A stretch of DNA of 11,783 bases from Actinomycetes bacterium (GCA_021816565.1 JAKAXN010000113.1:1-11783); one strand, 5' to 3'. Positions 1 through 6,950 are shown, counted from the stretch's first letter. The notes: generated by a model from the letters alone, not told the origin. A program made the numbers and translations.

Positions 1-2
1 GC

Positions 3-557
3 CAGCCCTTCGGCGGGTGGAAGCGGTCGGTGGTGGGCCCGGGGGCCAAGGCCGGTGGCCCCAACTACGTGGCCAGCCTGGGCACGTGGCCGGCTGCCGC
101 CGGGCCGGCGGACCGCCCTTCGGAACTCGGGCCCCTCTACCGCCGGGCCTGGCAGCGCCAGGCCCGGCCGGCCGACCCGTCGGGCCTGCGGGCCGAGGCC
201 AACGTGTTCCGGTACCGGCCGCTGGGCCGGGTCGGCCTCTATGGTGGCAGCGATGCGGACAGGCAACGGGCGGCGGCGGCCGCCGCTGCGGTAGGGGTGG
301 AGATGGAGATCGTGCAGTCGCCCGCCCGGCTGGGCGAAGGTCGCTTCGACAAGCTGCGGCTGCCGGGACCGCCCGACGAGGCGGTGCTGCGGGCCGCCCA
401 CCGCTCGGGGGTGTGGGTCGACTCCAGCCCCGTCGACGGTGACGCCGAGCGGGAGGTGCTGCGCTGGGCCCGGGAGCAGGCCGTCAGCGAGAGCCGCCAC
501 CGCCACGGTGACGTGACCGGCCGCCGGCCGGGGCTGCTGCCCCCGCCGCTGACATGA
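3..557 (+). CDS. putA: C-terminal end of PutA-type L-glutamate gamma-semialdehyde (P5C) dehydrogenase, partial
   Basis: The gene enters from the left edge, and about 184 C-terminal residues are visible. The first residues in frame are QPFGGWKRS, followed by GPGAKAGGPNY. This is the end of the aldehyde dehydrogenase domain as found in P5C dehydrogenases and bifunctional PutA proteins, which oxidise glutamate semialdehyde to glutamate in proline catabolism. After it comes a family-typical NVFRYRPLGRVGLY stretch and an accessory C-terminal region of about 100 residues, ending in a Pro/Arg-rich tail. The NAD-binding core and catalytic Cys and Glu lie outside the window, so whether a proline dehydrogenase domain is fused upstream cannot be seen. 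The stop overlaps the next gene's start as ATGA, so the NUDIX gene is probably translationally coupled. The ALDH assignment is firm; the PutA rather than stand-alone P5CDH assignment is inferred from the motif wording. Confidence 0.8.
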   Translation, partial: QPFGGWKRSVVGPGAKAGGPNYVASLGTWPAAAGPADRPSELGPLYRRAWQRQARPADPSGLRAEANVFRYRPLGRVGLYGGSDADRQRAAAAAAAVGVEMEIVQSPARLGEGRFDKLRLPGPPDEAVLRAAHRSGVWVDSSPVDGDAEREVLRWAREQAVSESRHRHGDVTGRRPGLLPPPLT

Positions 558-1099
558 TCGACCTGCTGCAGCTGGTGCAGGCGGCAGTGGCTGCCCGGGT
601 GCCGGTGGACGGCCGGGAGGCCCGGTCCCGGCACCGCATGCTGGTGGCCCTGGGCCGCCTGGAGCGGCCTTTCGACCGCCACGCCGACCCGACCCACGTC
701 ACCGGCTCGGCCGTGGTGGTGGGGCCGTCGGGGGTGCTGCTGCACCTCCACAAGCGGCTGGGGATGTGGCTGCAGCCGGGCGGACATCTCGAGCCCGGGG
801 AGACCCCCTGGGCGGGGGCCCGCCGGGAGGCCGAGGAGGAGACCGGCCTGCGCTTCGAGCCGTGGGCCGCGGTCCCACCGCTGGTCCACCTCGACGTGCA
901 TCCGGGCGGGGCCGGCCACACCCACCTGGACCTGCGCTACCTGCTGGTGGTGAGCGGCGACGACGACCCCCGGCCCCCGGAGGGGGAGAGCCAGCAGGTG
1001 CGGTGGTACCCCCTGGCGCAGGCCGTGGGGCTGGCGGACCCGGGCCTGGCCGGATTTCTGGAAAAGGAGCTGCCGTTTCTCCTAGAAAGACAGCTCTAG
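554..1099 (+). CDS. NUDIX hydrolase
   Basis: This 181-aa protein is a predicted cytoplasmic hydrolase of nucleoside-diphosphate-linked substrates. A complete NUDIX box, G-x5-E-x7-RE-x2-EE-x-G-L, runs from Gly77 to Leu99. Arg91-Glu92 and Glu95-Glu96 supply the metal-binding core. About 75 residues precede the box: a helical N-terminal segment, then the strand region VTGSAVVVGPSGVLLHLH. A W-Y-P strand typical of the fold follows near the end. The substrate cannot be deduced, because the family ranges from 8-oxo-dGTP to ADP-ribose and NADH. The ATG start overlaps the preceding stop by 4 bp, which fixes the start and suggests co-expression with the proline dehydrogenase gene. The last about 40 bp are noticeably less G+C-rich than the rest of the gene. 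Confidence 0.9.
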   Translation: MIDLLQLVQAAVAARVPVDGREARSRHRMLVALGRLERPFDRHADPTHVTGSAVVVGPSGVLLHLHKRLGMWLQPGGHLEPGETPWAGARREAEEETGLRFEPWAAVPPLVHLDVHPGGAGHTHLDLRYLLVVSGDDDPRPPEGESQQVRWYPLAQAVGLADPGLAGFLEKELPFLLERQL

Positions 1100-1115
1100 C
1101 CAGAGGGGGGTTCAG

Positions 1116-2258
1116 ATGACGGTAGAGGTGCACGGCACCTGTGACGAGCGGTTCAACGGCGTCCGGGAGGTGCTGGCCGCCAACCTGGAGCGCGGCGACG
1201 ACGTCGGCGCGTCGGTGGCGGTGACCGTCGAGGGCGAGCTGGTCGTTGACATCTGGGGCGGCTGGGCGGACGAGGCCCGCGGCGTGGAGTGGGGACCCGA
1301 CACCATCACCAACGTGTGGTCCACCACCAAGACCATGACCGCCCTGTGCGCGCTCATGGTCGCCGACTCCGGCGAGCTGGATCTCGACGCCCCGGTGGCG
1401 CGCTACTGGCCGGAGTTCGCTGCCGGCGGCAAGGGGGAGCGGGTCCTGGTCCGCCACCTCCTCGGCCACACGGCCGGGCTGTCGGGCTGGGCCGAGCCGG
1501 TCACCATCGAGGACCTCTACGACTGGGACAAGTGCACGTCCCTCCTGGCCGCCCAGGAGCCGTGGTGGGAGCCCGGATCGGCCTCCGGCTACCACGCCAT
1601 CACCCAGGGGTACCTGGTGGGTGAGGTGATCCGCCGGATCACCGGCCAGACGGTCGGGACCTTCTTCCGGACCGAGGTGGCCGAGCCGCTCGGGGCGGAC
1701 TTCCACATCGGGCTGCAGCCGTCGGAGTTCGACCGGGTGTCCAACGTGATCCCCCCGCCGCCCATCTCGCTGCCCGAGGGCGCGGAGGTGCCGGAGATGG
1801 CCCTGCGCACGCTGATGAACCCGCCCCTCGACGTCAGCGCGGTGTGGACCGGGGAATGGCGCCGGGCGGAGATCCCGGCCGCCGGCGGCCACGGCAACGC
1901 CCGGTCGGTCGCAACCGTGCAGGCGATCATGGCCAACGGCGGCACCCTCGGGGGCCGGCGGTTCCTCTCCGAGGCGGGGGTGGAGCGGGTACTCGAGGTC
2001 CAGGCGGACGGCACCGACATGGTGCTCGGCGTGCCGCTGCGCTTCGGGATGGGCTACGGGCTCCCCTCCGAGCTGATGCCCATCAACGAGACCGGCCGGG
2101 CCTGCTACTGGGGTGGCTACGGCGGGTCGGTGATCGTCGTGGACATGGAGCGGCGGGCCACCTTCGCGTACATGATGAACCGCATGGAGGAGGGGCTGGT
2201 CGGCGACAACCGGGGGCTGTCCCTGGCCGTCGCGGTGGCCGCCGCCCTGGCCGGGTAA
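1116..2258 (+). CDS. Serine hydrolase of the beta-lactamase class C / family VIII esterase type
   Basis: This 380-aa protein belongs to the penicillin-binding-protein-like serine hydrolase superfamily. The nucleophile motif S-x-x-K is S69-T-T-K72 (in NVWSTTK). The usual following segment RHLLGHTAGL is at 113-122. The second-motif tyrosine is Y159 in SGYHA, with Ala where class C beta-lactamases have Asn. An HG motif (H259-G260) sits where lactamases have KTG, and a glycine-rich GGYGGS stretch is at 333-338. The relaxed second and third motifs, and the lack of an obvious signal peptide, favour a cytoplasmic esterase or amidase (EstB/LpqH-style family VIII) over a true beta-lactamase. The ATG at 1116 is preceded by a purine-rich AGAGGGGGG ribosome-binding site and lies 16 bp after the NUDIX stop, so all three plus-strand genes may share a transcript. 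The natural substrate is unknown. Confidence 0.85.
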   Translation: MTVEVHGTCDERFNGVREVLAANLERGDDVGASVAVTVEGELVVDIWGGWADEARGVEWGPDTITNVWSTTKTMTALCALMVADSGELDLDAPVARYWPEFAAGGKGERVLVRHLLGHTAGLSGWAEPVTIEDLYDWDKCTSLLAAQEPWWEPGSASGYHAITQGYLVGEVIRRITGQTVGTFFRTEVAEPLGADFHIGLQPSEFDRVSNVIPPPPISLPEGAEVPEMALRTLMNPPLDVSAVWTGEWRRAEIPAAGGHGNARSVATVQAIMANGGTLGGRRFLSEAGVERVLEVQADGTDMVLGVPLRFGMGYGLPSELMPINETGRACYWGGYGGSVIVVDMERRATFAYMMNRMEEGLVGDNRGLSLAVAVAAALAG

Positions 2259-2281
2259 GCCGGCACCGGCCGGCGCCGGCT
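2258..2281. terminator. Candidate bidirectional stem-loop between convergent genes
   Basis: AGCCGGC (2258-2264) is complementary to GCCGGCT (2275-2281), with a 10-nt loop. It lies exactly between the stop codon of the serine hydrolase and that of the convergent nitroreductase. There is no U-run on either side, so this is a GC-rich hairpin that may end transcription, not a classical intrinsic terminator. Confidence 0.35.
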
Positions 2282-2282
2282 C

Positions 2283-2987
2283 TCAGATGACCACCGTCGG
2301 CCGGTCCAGAGCCGGCCCGTCGAAGCGGTCGAAGGTGGCGAACTGCTCCGGAAGGGTGCGGCGCAGGCGCGTCGGGCGCGGACCGGCCGGGTAGCCCAGA
2401 GCCAGGGTCCCGGCCAGGGCCCACCCCCCGGGCACCCCGAGCAGGTCCAGCACCTCGGCCTCCTGGCGTACCAGCATGGTGGTGATGACGCCGCCCAGGC
2501 CCACCTCGTGGGCGGCCAGGAGGATGCTCCACGCGAAGGGGTAGATCGAGGCGCCCCCCACCATGGTGTAGCGGTCGGCGTCGCGGTCCACCGCCGCCAG
2601 CCCCCGCAGGTCGGCGATCAGGGCCAGCAGGACCGGCACCCGGTCCAGGTGCTCGGCCATGCCCCCCGCGTCGCCGGGCCCGGGCTTCATCTCGTCGGCC
2701 CGGGCCATGGCCTCGGCCTCCCTGGCCCGGTCGGTCACCGGGGCCCACGGCGTGAGGCCGGCGGCCCGGGCCGCCAGGTACTCGTACCACCCGACCAGGT
2801 ACAGGTCCCGCAGCCGGCGGCGGGTCTCCTGGTCCTTCACCACGATCACCCGCCACGCCTGGCGGTTGCCCCCGCTGGGGGCGAAGCGGGCCGTCTCGAG
2901 GATGCGGTACACCATCTCGTCGGGGACCGGGGCGGGGGAGAAGTCCCGCACCGCGCCGGTGGTGGTCAGGGCCTGGCGGAGATCCAT
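2283..2987 (-). CDS. Nitroreductase family protein (FMN-dependent)
   Basis: This 234-aa flavoprotein is a predicted cytosolic oxidoreductase using FMN and NAD(P)H. The N-terminal AVRDFSPAPVPDE segment carries the phosphate-binding Arg. APSGGNRQAWR at 36-46 is the classic FMN-binding stretch of the family. A helical middle (about 55-115) resembles an inserted cap. GGASIYPFAWSILLAAHEVGLGG (144-166, abbreviated) is the typical dimer and flavin region, and LALGYP near 195-200 is the closing family motif. The ATG at 2987 is preferred because AGGG lies 8 nt upstream of it. A GTG at 2996 would add three residues, but it overlaps that ribosome-binding site. The gene is last in the minus-strand run, 52 bp after the thioesterase. 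The physiological substrate cannot be read from sequence; family members reduce nitroaromatics, quinones or dehalogenate. Confidence 0.88.
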   Translation of the reverse strand: MDLRQALTTTGAVRDFSPAPVPDEMVYRILETARFAPSGGNRQAWRVIVVKDQETRRRLRDLYLVGWYEYLAARAAGLTPWAPVTDRAREAEAMARADEMKPGPGDAGGMAEHLDRVPVLLALIADLRGLAAVDRDADRYTMVGGASIYPFAWSILLAAHEVGLGGVITTMLVRQEAEVLDLLGVPGGWALAGTLALGYPAGPRPTRLRRTLPEQFATFDRFDGPALDRPTVVI

Positions 2988-2994
2988 GGCTGCC

Positions 2995-3037
2995 ACCCTA
3001 GGGTCGGTGCCCGTCCCGCGGTCCCGCCGGCGGGGAC
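2995..3037. repeat. Palindromes in the thioesterase-nitroreductase spacer
   Basis: ACCCTAGGGT (2995-3004) is a perfect 10-bp palindrome that includes the nitroreductase ribosome-binding site. CCCGCC/GGCGGG (3023-3034) is a second perfect palindrome, nested in a looser GTCCC/GGGAC stem (3013-3017 with 3033-3037). They could form mRNA structure that modulates translation of the last gene of the run, or attenuate transcription. In such GC-rich DNA chance is a real alternative. Confidence 0.3.
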
Positions 3038-3039
3038 GC

Positions 3040-3816
3040 TCAGCCGTCCGCCGGGCGCAGGAGCACCTCCTGGGCCACGGTCGCCAGGTGGCTGCCGTCC
3101 GCGGAGAACACCTGGCCCTTGGCCAGGCCCCGCGGGGTGCCCAGTCCCTCGCAGCGGAAGTCGTGCAGCTGCCACTGGTCCCCGACCACCGGGTGGTGGA
3201 ACCAGATGGCGTGATCGAGGCTGATCCCGTTCCAGTGCCGGCCGGTCACCCCGTCGGCGGCCTGCTGCTCGGAGCGGACGCAGTCCGTGGCCAGGTCGTC
3301 GGACATGAACGCCAGCGCGGCCGCCGCCACCACCGGATCCCCGGGCGGGACGCCCGGGACCCGCAGCCAGGCGGTGGACCGCCCGCCGGCGTCGATCAGG
3401 TGCCGCCGGTCGAGCATCGGACCCCACCCGTCGTTGCGCAGACCCTCCGGCGGGTCCACCTGGGGGAAGGGGGACGGCTGCATGTAGCGGTCGGCGGGGG
3501 TGGAGGAGAACGACGCCGACATGTGGAAGATGGCCCCCCGGGACTGGCGGGCCACGACCGCCCGGGTGACGAAGTTGCGGCCGTTGCGCAGCCGGTCCAC
3601 GTCGAAGCGGATGGGCTCGGCGGCATCCCCCCGGCGGATGAAGTAGGCGTGGAGCGAGTGGATCCGGAACTGCGGGTCGACGGTGGCGGCCGCCGCCACG
3701 ATGGACTGGGCCACGATCTGCCCGCCGTACAGGCCACCCCACGGGTAGCTGGGGCCCCGGCCGATCCAGGAGTCCGGCCCCCGCTCCTCCAGGCGCATCA
3801 TCTCGGGGAAGTCCAT
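3040..3816 (-). CDS. tesB: Acyl-CoA thioesterase II, TesB-like (double hotdog)
   Basis: This 258-aa protein hydrolyses acyl-CoA to free fatty acid and CoA in the cytoplasm. Two hotdog domains are recognisable. The N-terminal one has GGLYGGQIVAQS (28-38), HSLHAYFIRRGD (53-64) and a strand ending IFHMSASFS. The C-terminal one has LDHAIWFHHP (200-209) and ends LATVAQEVLLR. By alignment in mind with E. coli TesB, the Asp/Thr/Gln triad corresponds to Asp173 (in MSDDL), Ser199 (conservative for Thr) and Gln249. The protein is slightly shorter than E. coli TesB (286 aa). The ATG at 3816 gives the family N-terminus; the open frame continues upstream into dus but without homology. It lies 26 bp after the dus stop, so it is probably in the same transcript. 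The presence of a catalytic triad argues for an active enzyme. Confidence 0.9.
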   Translation of the reverse strand: MDFPEMMRLEERGPDSWIGRGPSYPWGGLYGGQIVAQSIVAAAATVDPQFRIHSLHAYFIRRGDAAEPIRFDVDRLRNGRNFVTRAVVARQSRGAIFHMSASFSSTPADRYMQPSPFPQVDPPEGLRNDGWGPMLDRRHLIDAGGRSTAWLRVPGVPPGDPVVAAAALAFMSDDLATDCVRSEQQAADGVTGRHWNGISLDHAIWFHHPVVGDQWQLHDFRCEGLGTPRGLAKGQVFSADGSHLATVAQEVLLRPADG

Positions 3817-3842
3817 CCCGACAGTCTGTTGCCCCGGGGTTT

Positions 3843-4976
3843 TCAGCCGCCAGATACGAGCACGTCGGCGCCGGCGGGCGGCGACGGGTCGTCCCGGGTC
3901 TCGAGCCACCGGTGGGGGAGGGCGACGGGCCGGGGACCGTCGGTGTGGCCCCGGGGGAGCCGGGCCGCCTCCGGGGTGCGGGTCAGGGTCGGCTCGATCG
4001 CCCCCAGGCGGTCCTCCAGCTCGCCCAGGCTGGAGACCTGGTTGAGGCTGTGGCGCAGCGCCGGCCCGACCGGGAAGCCGGTCAGGTACCACCCGGTGTG
4101 CTTGCGGAAGTCCCGTATCCCGCCGTGCTCGCCCAGGTAGTCGGCCAGCAGGCGGGCGTGGCGCAGCATCACCGCCGCGACCCGGCCCAGGTCCGGGTGC
4201 CACGGGGCAGGTCGCGCCGCGGGGTCCCGGTAGGCGGCCTCCAGGTCGGCGAACAGCCAGGGCCGGCCCAGGCAACCCCGGCCCACCACCACCCCGTCGC
4301 AGCCGGTCCGCCGCTGCATCTCGAGGGCGTCGGCCGCCTCCCAGACGTCACCGTTGCCGAGCACCGGGATGGTGGTGACGGCCTCCTTCAGCCGGGCGAT
4401 GGCGTCCCAGCGGGCCGACCCGGAGTAGCGCTGCTCGGCGGTGCGGGCGTGGAGCGCCACCGCCGCCGCCCCCTCCTGCTCGGCGATGCGACCGGCTTCG
4501 ATGGCCGTCTCGGTGGAGTCGTCGAGGCCCATGCGCATCTTCACCGTCACCGGCACGCCGCCCTCCCGGTCGGCGGCGCGCACCGCCGCGCCCACCACCC
4601 GCCGGTACAGCACCGGGTGGGCGGGCAGCGCAGCCCCGCCGCCCTTGCGGGTCACCTTCGGTGCCGGGCATCCGAAGTTCATGTCGATGTGGTCGACGCC
4701 GACCTCCGACACCAGTATCCGCGCCGCGGCGTCCATGACCGCCGGGTCCACGCCGTAGAGCTGGATGCTGTGGGGGCGTTCCCCGGGGCCGGGCTGCACC
4801 ATGCGCATGGTCTTCGGGTTGCGCTCCACCAGGGCCCGGGCCGTGATCATCTCGCTCACGTAGATGCCCGGACCGAACTCCCGGCACAGCTGGCGGAACG
4901 GCGGGTTGGTGACCCCGGCCATGGGCGCCAGCACCACCGGGGGGTCCACGGCGAGGGCGCCGAGCTTCAGCTCCAC
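3843..4976 (-). CDS. dusB: tRNA-dihydrouridine synthase (Dus, DusB/NifR3 type)
   Basis: This 377-aa FMN enzyme reduces uridine to dihydrouridine in tRNA with NADPH. The family signature is complete: VVLAPMAGVTNPPFR near the N-terminus, IDMNFGCPAPKVTRKGGG with catalytic Cys103, VKMRMG with Lys146, LHARTAEQRYSG with His176, VLGNGDV (207-210) and VVVGRGCLGRPW (FMN phosphate site, about 230-240). The helical C-terminal tRNA-binding domain follows, plus a Pro/Arg-rich tail of about 40 residues that looks unconserved. The GTG at 4976 gives the usual 17-residue lead before the APMAG motif. The start lies inside the last codons of maf (10-bp overlap), so translation is probably coupled, and no good separate ribosome-binding site is seen. 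DusB/NifR3 is chosen from motif wording; exact target uridines are not deducible. Confidence 0.92.
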   Translation of the reverse strand: MELKLGALAVDPPVVLAPMAGVTNPPFRQLCREFGPGIYVSEMITARALVERNPKTMRMVQPGPGERPHSIQLYGVDPAVMDAAARILVSEVGVDHIDMNFGCPAPKVTRKGGGAALPAHPVLYRRVVGAAVRAADREGGVPVTVKMRMGLDDSTETAIEAGRIAEQEGAAAVALHARTAEQRYSGSARWDAIARLKEAVTTIPVLGNGDVWEAADALEMQRRTGCDGVVVGRGCLGRPWLFADLEAAYRDPAARPAPWHPDLGRVAAVMLRHARLLADYLGEHGGIRDFRKHTGWYLTGFPVGPALRHSLNQVSSLGELEDRLGAIEPTLTRTPEAARLPRGHTDGPRPVALPHRWLETRDDPSPPAGADVLVSGG

Positions 4977-5566
4977 AGGTCCAGGAGGTCGGTGCCGAGG
5001 CGGTCGAGCAACCGGCGCAGCACCGGCAGGGAGATGCCGGTGATGGTGCCGTAGTTGCCCTCTATCGAGTCGATCCACGGGGCCGAGCGGCCCTCCAGGG
5101 TGAACGGCCCGGCCACCTGCAGCGATTCCGGCGTGGACGCGTAGGCCGCGATCTCCGAGTCGCTCGGCCGGCCGAAGTGGACCACGGCGGTGTCGGTCTC
5201 CACCGCGTCGGCTCCGCTGGCCGTGTCGAGCACGAAGTGCCCGGTGTGGAGCAGCCCGCGGCAGCCCCGCAGGCGCTTCCAGCGGCTCACGACCTCCTCG
5301 CCCGACGAGGCCTTGCCCCACGCCTCGCCCTCGAACTCGAGCATCGAGTCGCACGCCACCACCAGCGGGTCGCCGTCCGCGCCGACCCGGGCGGCCACCG
5401 CCCGGCCCTTGCGGACGGCCAGCTCGGCCACCGCCTGGGCCGGCGGGAGGTGGTCCACGCCGTCCTCGGGGACGTGGCTGACGACCACCTCCGGGGCCAG
5501 GCCGGCGGACTCGAGCAGGAACCGCCGGGCCGGCGAGGCCGACGCCAGCACCAGCCGGCGGGTCAT
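4967..5566 (-). CDS. maf: Maf family nucleoside triphosphate pyrophosphatase
   Basis: This 199-aa protein hydrolyses non-canonical or pyrimidine nucleoside triphosphates to the monophosphate and pyrophosphate, cleaning the nucleotide pool. It was historically described as a septum-formation inhibitor. Visible motifs are ASASPARR (8-15), SHVPED (30-35), the catalytic-base Asp73 in ACDSML (usually ADT in other members), GKA at 84-86, HTG (107-109), VAGPFTLEG (151-159) and GNYGTITGISLPV near the end. Length is normal for the family. The ATG at 5566 has GGAGGG 7 nt upstream. It follows the zinc-ribbon gene after 25 bp and overlaps dus by 10 bp. The YhdE-like (dTTP/UTP) versus YceF-like (m7GTP) specificity cannot be settled by eye. 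Confidence 0.93.
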   Translation of the reverse strand: MTRRLVLASASPARRFLLESAGLAPEVVVSHVPEDGVDHLPPAQAVAELAVRKGRAVAARVGADGDPLVVACDSMLEFEGEAWGKASSGEEVVSRWKRLRGCRGLLHTGHFVLDTASGADAVETDTAVVHFGRPSDSEIAAYASTPESLQVAGPFTLEGRSAPWIDSIEGNYGTITGISLPVLRRLLDRLGTDLLDLWS

Positions 5567-5591
5567 CTCCGGTCCCTCCGGCGCCGCCGGC

Positions 5592-5813
5592 TCAATCTTT
5601 GGTGGCCACGTGGTTGGGGACCACGTGCATGGCCGGCTCGAACCTGGTCGACTCCAACGCCGGGGCCGAGGCCCCCCCGGCCGGTCCGTACGCCGCGGTC
5701 AGCTGACCCCGGCAGGCCCGGCACGGGCCCCAGAACCGCTCGGTCACCGTGGTGGCGCAGCGGGGACATTCGAAGGGCTCCAGCGCTTCGTCGGCGGCGG
5801 GTGATGAGCTCAT
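5592..5813 (-). CDS. Small zinc-ribbon protein, function unknown
   Basis: This is a 73-aa protein with two CxxC knuckles, C16-P-R-C19 and C31-R-A-C34, separated by 11 residues. It is therefore a likely structural zinc ribbon covering most of the N-terminal half. The second half is low-complexity (Ala/Gly/Pro) and ends in FEPAMHVVPNHVATKD, which looks like a defined short motif rather than a random tail. No catalytic domain is present; such ribbons usually bind nucleic acid or a protein partner. The ATG at 5813 has a strong GGAGGA (5820-5825) ribosome-binding site 6 nt upstream. It sits 34 bp after the Rpf-domain gene and 25 bp before maf, in the same orientation, which supports its being real. 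I do not recognise a named family. Confidence 0.78.
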   Translation of the reverse strand: MSSSPAADEALEPFECPRCATTVTERFWGPCRACRGQLTAAYGPAGGASAPALESTRFEPAMHVVPNHVATKD

Positions 5814-5847
5814 GACCGGTCCTCCAGGCTATCGGCCGGACGGGCGC

Positions 5848-6900
5848 TCAGTGCAGTCCGAGGGCGGCCGAGCACGCCGGCCACTGGCCCCAGCCGGACT
5901 GGGCCTGCAGCCGCTGCGCCGCCTGGTCCTGCATGGCCGGCGGCTCCAGGTCGGGGCGTCCCGGGTAGCCCATCCCCGTCCAGGTGGACTCGCTGAACTG
6001 GTAGGCCCCGTAGAAGCCGTTGCCGGTGTCGGCCCGGTAGTTGTCACCGGACTCGCACTGGCGAAGCTGCAGCCAGACGCCGCCGGCTCCCCCGCCCGAC
6101 GACGGTGGGGGGGTGGGTGCCGGAGCGACCACGGAGCGGACGACGCTGACCAGGCCTCCGTTGACCGGGAGTCCCTGGGTGGACGGGGCCTGACGGGCGG
6201 CCTGCGCCGCCGCCTGAGCCTGCGCCGCCGCCTGGGCCTGCGCCGCCGCTCGGGCTTGCGCCGCTGCCTGGGCGGCCAGCAGCTGGTCCAGCCGACCCTG
6301 CACCTGCTGGAGCTGGTCCTGCACGGCCGTCGCCTGGCTCAGGGCCTGCTGGCGGGCCGAATCGGTGGCGGCCGCCGCCGCGGACGCAGCCTTCTCCTCG
6401 CCGGCGAGCTGCGACTCCGCGGTGGCCAGCTGGGCGGCCTGGGTCCGGTACGCGTCGACGGTGTTGGAGATGTCGCCGGAGGCGACCTGCAGGTACTCGG
6501 CCCTGATCGCCGGGTCCTTGGTGGCCCGCATCGGGCCGCCACTGCCGGTGGGATCCACCGTGGCCCCGGTGTAGCCCAGGATGGCCTCTTGACGCAGCAG
6601 GTCGCGGGTGGCGCGCACCCGGCCCTCCAGCTGGGCCAGCTGGGCCCGGTCGCCGGCGACCTGCTGGGACAGGGCCCCGGCCCGGGTGTTGGCTTCCTGG
6701 TAGGTCAGCGTGAGCTGGCGTATCCGGGCCGCGCTGGCCACGACCTGGCCCTGCAGGGCGCTGATCTGGGCTCTCGCCGTGCCTATCTGGTCGGCCCGGG
6801 CGGTGGCGGTCACCGGCACCAGGGACGCGCCGAATGAGACAACGGCGACGCTCAGGCCGACCATCGTCCGCTTCGCGAGACCGTCTCCGACATGGACCAT
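5848..6900 (-). CDS. Secreted coiled-coil protein with C-terminal Rpf-type transglycosylase domain
   Basis: This 350-aa exported peptidoglycan hydrolase starts with a signal peptide: KR at 10-11, a hydrophobic core at about 14-30, and likely cleavage after ATARA (36). Two long Ala/Gln-rich coiled-coil arms (about 38-105 and 137-235) flank an AILGYTGA...YLQVASGDI segment, the arrangement seen in N-terminal domains of CwlO/PcsB/RipA-type hydrolases. After a Pro/Ser/Gly linker (about 237-274) comes an Rpf-like domain, WLQLRQCESGDNY...GNGFYGAYQFS...W, with catalytic Glu283 in CESG. Cys282 and Cys343 are the expected disulphide pair. It should cleave glycan strands in the cell wall. The ATG at 6900 is chosen because it puts the signal peptide directly at the N-terminus and fits the upstream promoter. 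An in-frame ATG at 6993, preceded by GGTGA, would add 31 residues. It is first in the minus-strand run. Confidence 0.9.
   Translation of the reverse strand: MVHVGDGLAKRTMVGLSVAVVSFGASLVPVTATARADQIGTARAQISALQGQVVASAARIRQLTLTYQEANTRAGALSQQVAGDRAQLAQLEGRVRATRDLLRQEAILGYTGATVDPTGSGGPMRATKDPAIRAEYLQVASGDISNTVDAYRTQAAQLATAESQLAGEEKAASAAAAATDSARQQALSQATAVQDQLQQVQGRLDQLLAAQAAAQARAAAQAQAAAQAQAAAQAARQAPSTQGLPVNGGLVSVVRSVVAPAPTPPPSSGGGAGGVWLQLRQCESGDNYRADTGNGFYGAYQFSESTWTGMGYPGRPDLEPPAMQDQAAQRLQAQSGWGQWPACSAALGLH
6200..6271. repeat. Four tandem 18-bp repeats in the coiled-coil coding region
   Basis: Units at 6200-6217, 6218-6235, 6236-6253 and 6254-6271 follow the pattern GCCTGCGCCGCCGCCTGG with few mismatches. 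On the minus strand each encodes a six-residue Gln-Ala-Ala-Ala-Gln-Ala unit, so copy-number change would keep frame and only lengthen or shorten the helix of the Rpf-domain protein. It is a candidate variable minisatellite. Confidence 0.8.
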
Positions 6901-6911
6901 CGAGGAGCCGG

Positions 6912-6930
6912 CTCGCCCAAGCTTGGCGAG
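6912..6930. promoter_or_regulatory. Near-perfect palindrome in the leader of the Rpf-domain gene
   Basis: CTCGCC (6912-6917) and GGCGAG (6925-6930) are inverted repeats around an AAGCTT centre, with a single extra C breaking perfect symmetry. It lies 11 nt upstream of the ATG at 6900 and downstream of the proposed transcription start. It could be a repressor operator or an mRNA hairpin near the ribosome-binding site. No poly-purine ribosome-binding site is obvious between it and the ATG. Confidence 0.45.
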
Positions 6931-6950
6931 GCGCAACAAGACGGCCGTCG

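Noticed and set aside
1116..2258. True class C beta-lactamase (antibiotic resistance gene)
   Set aside because: S-x-x-K is present, but the second motif is Y-H-A rather than Y-x-N, the KTG position appears as HG, and no signal peptide is seen. An esterase-type member is more likely.
2659..4140. 493-codon plus-strand open frame opposite the nitroreductase, thioesterase and dus genes
   Set aside because: Its translation has no recognisable motifs and biased Arg/Gly/Pro/Val content. The minus-strand genes beneath it have complete family signatures.
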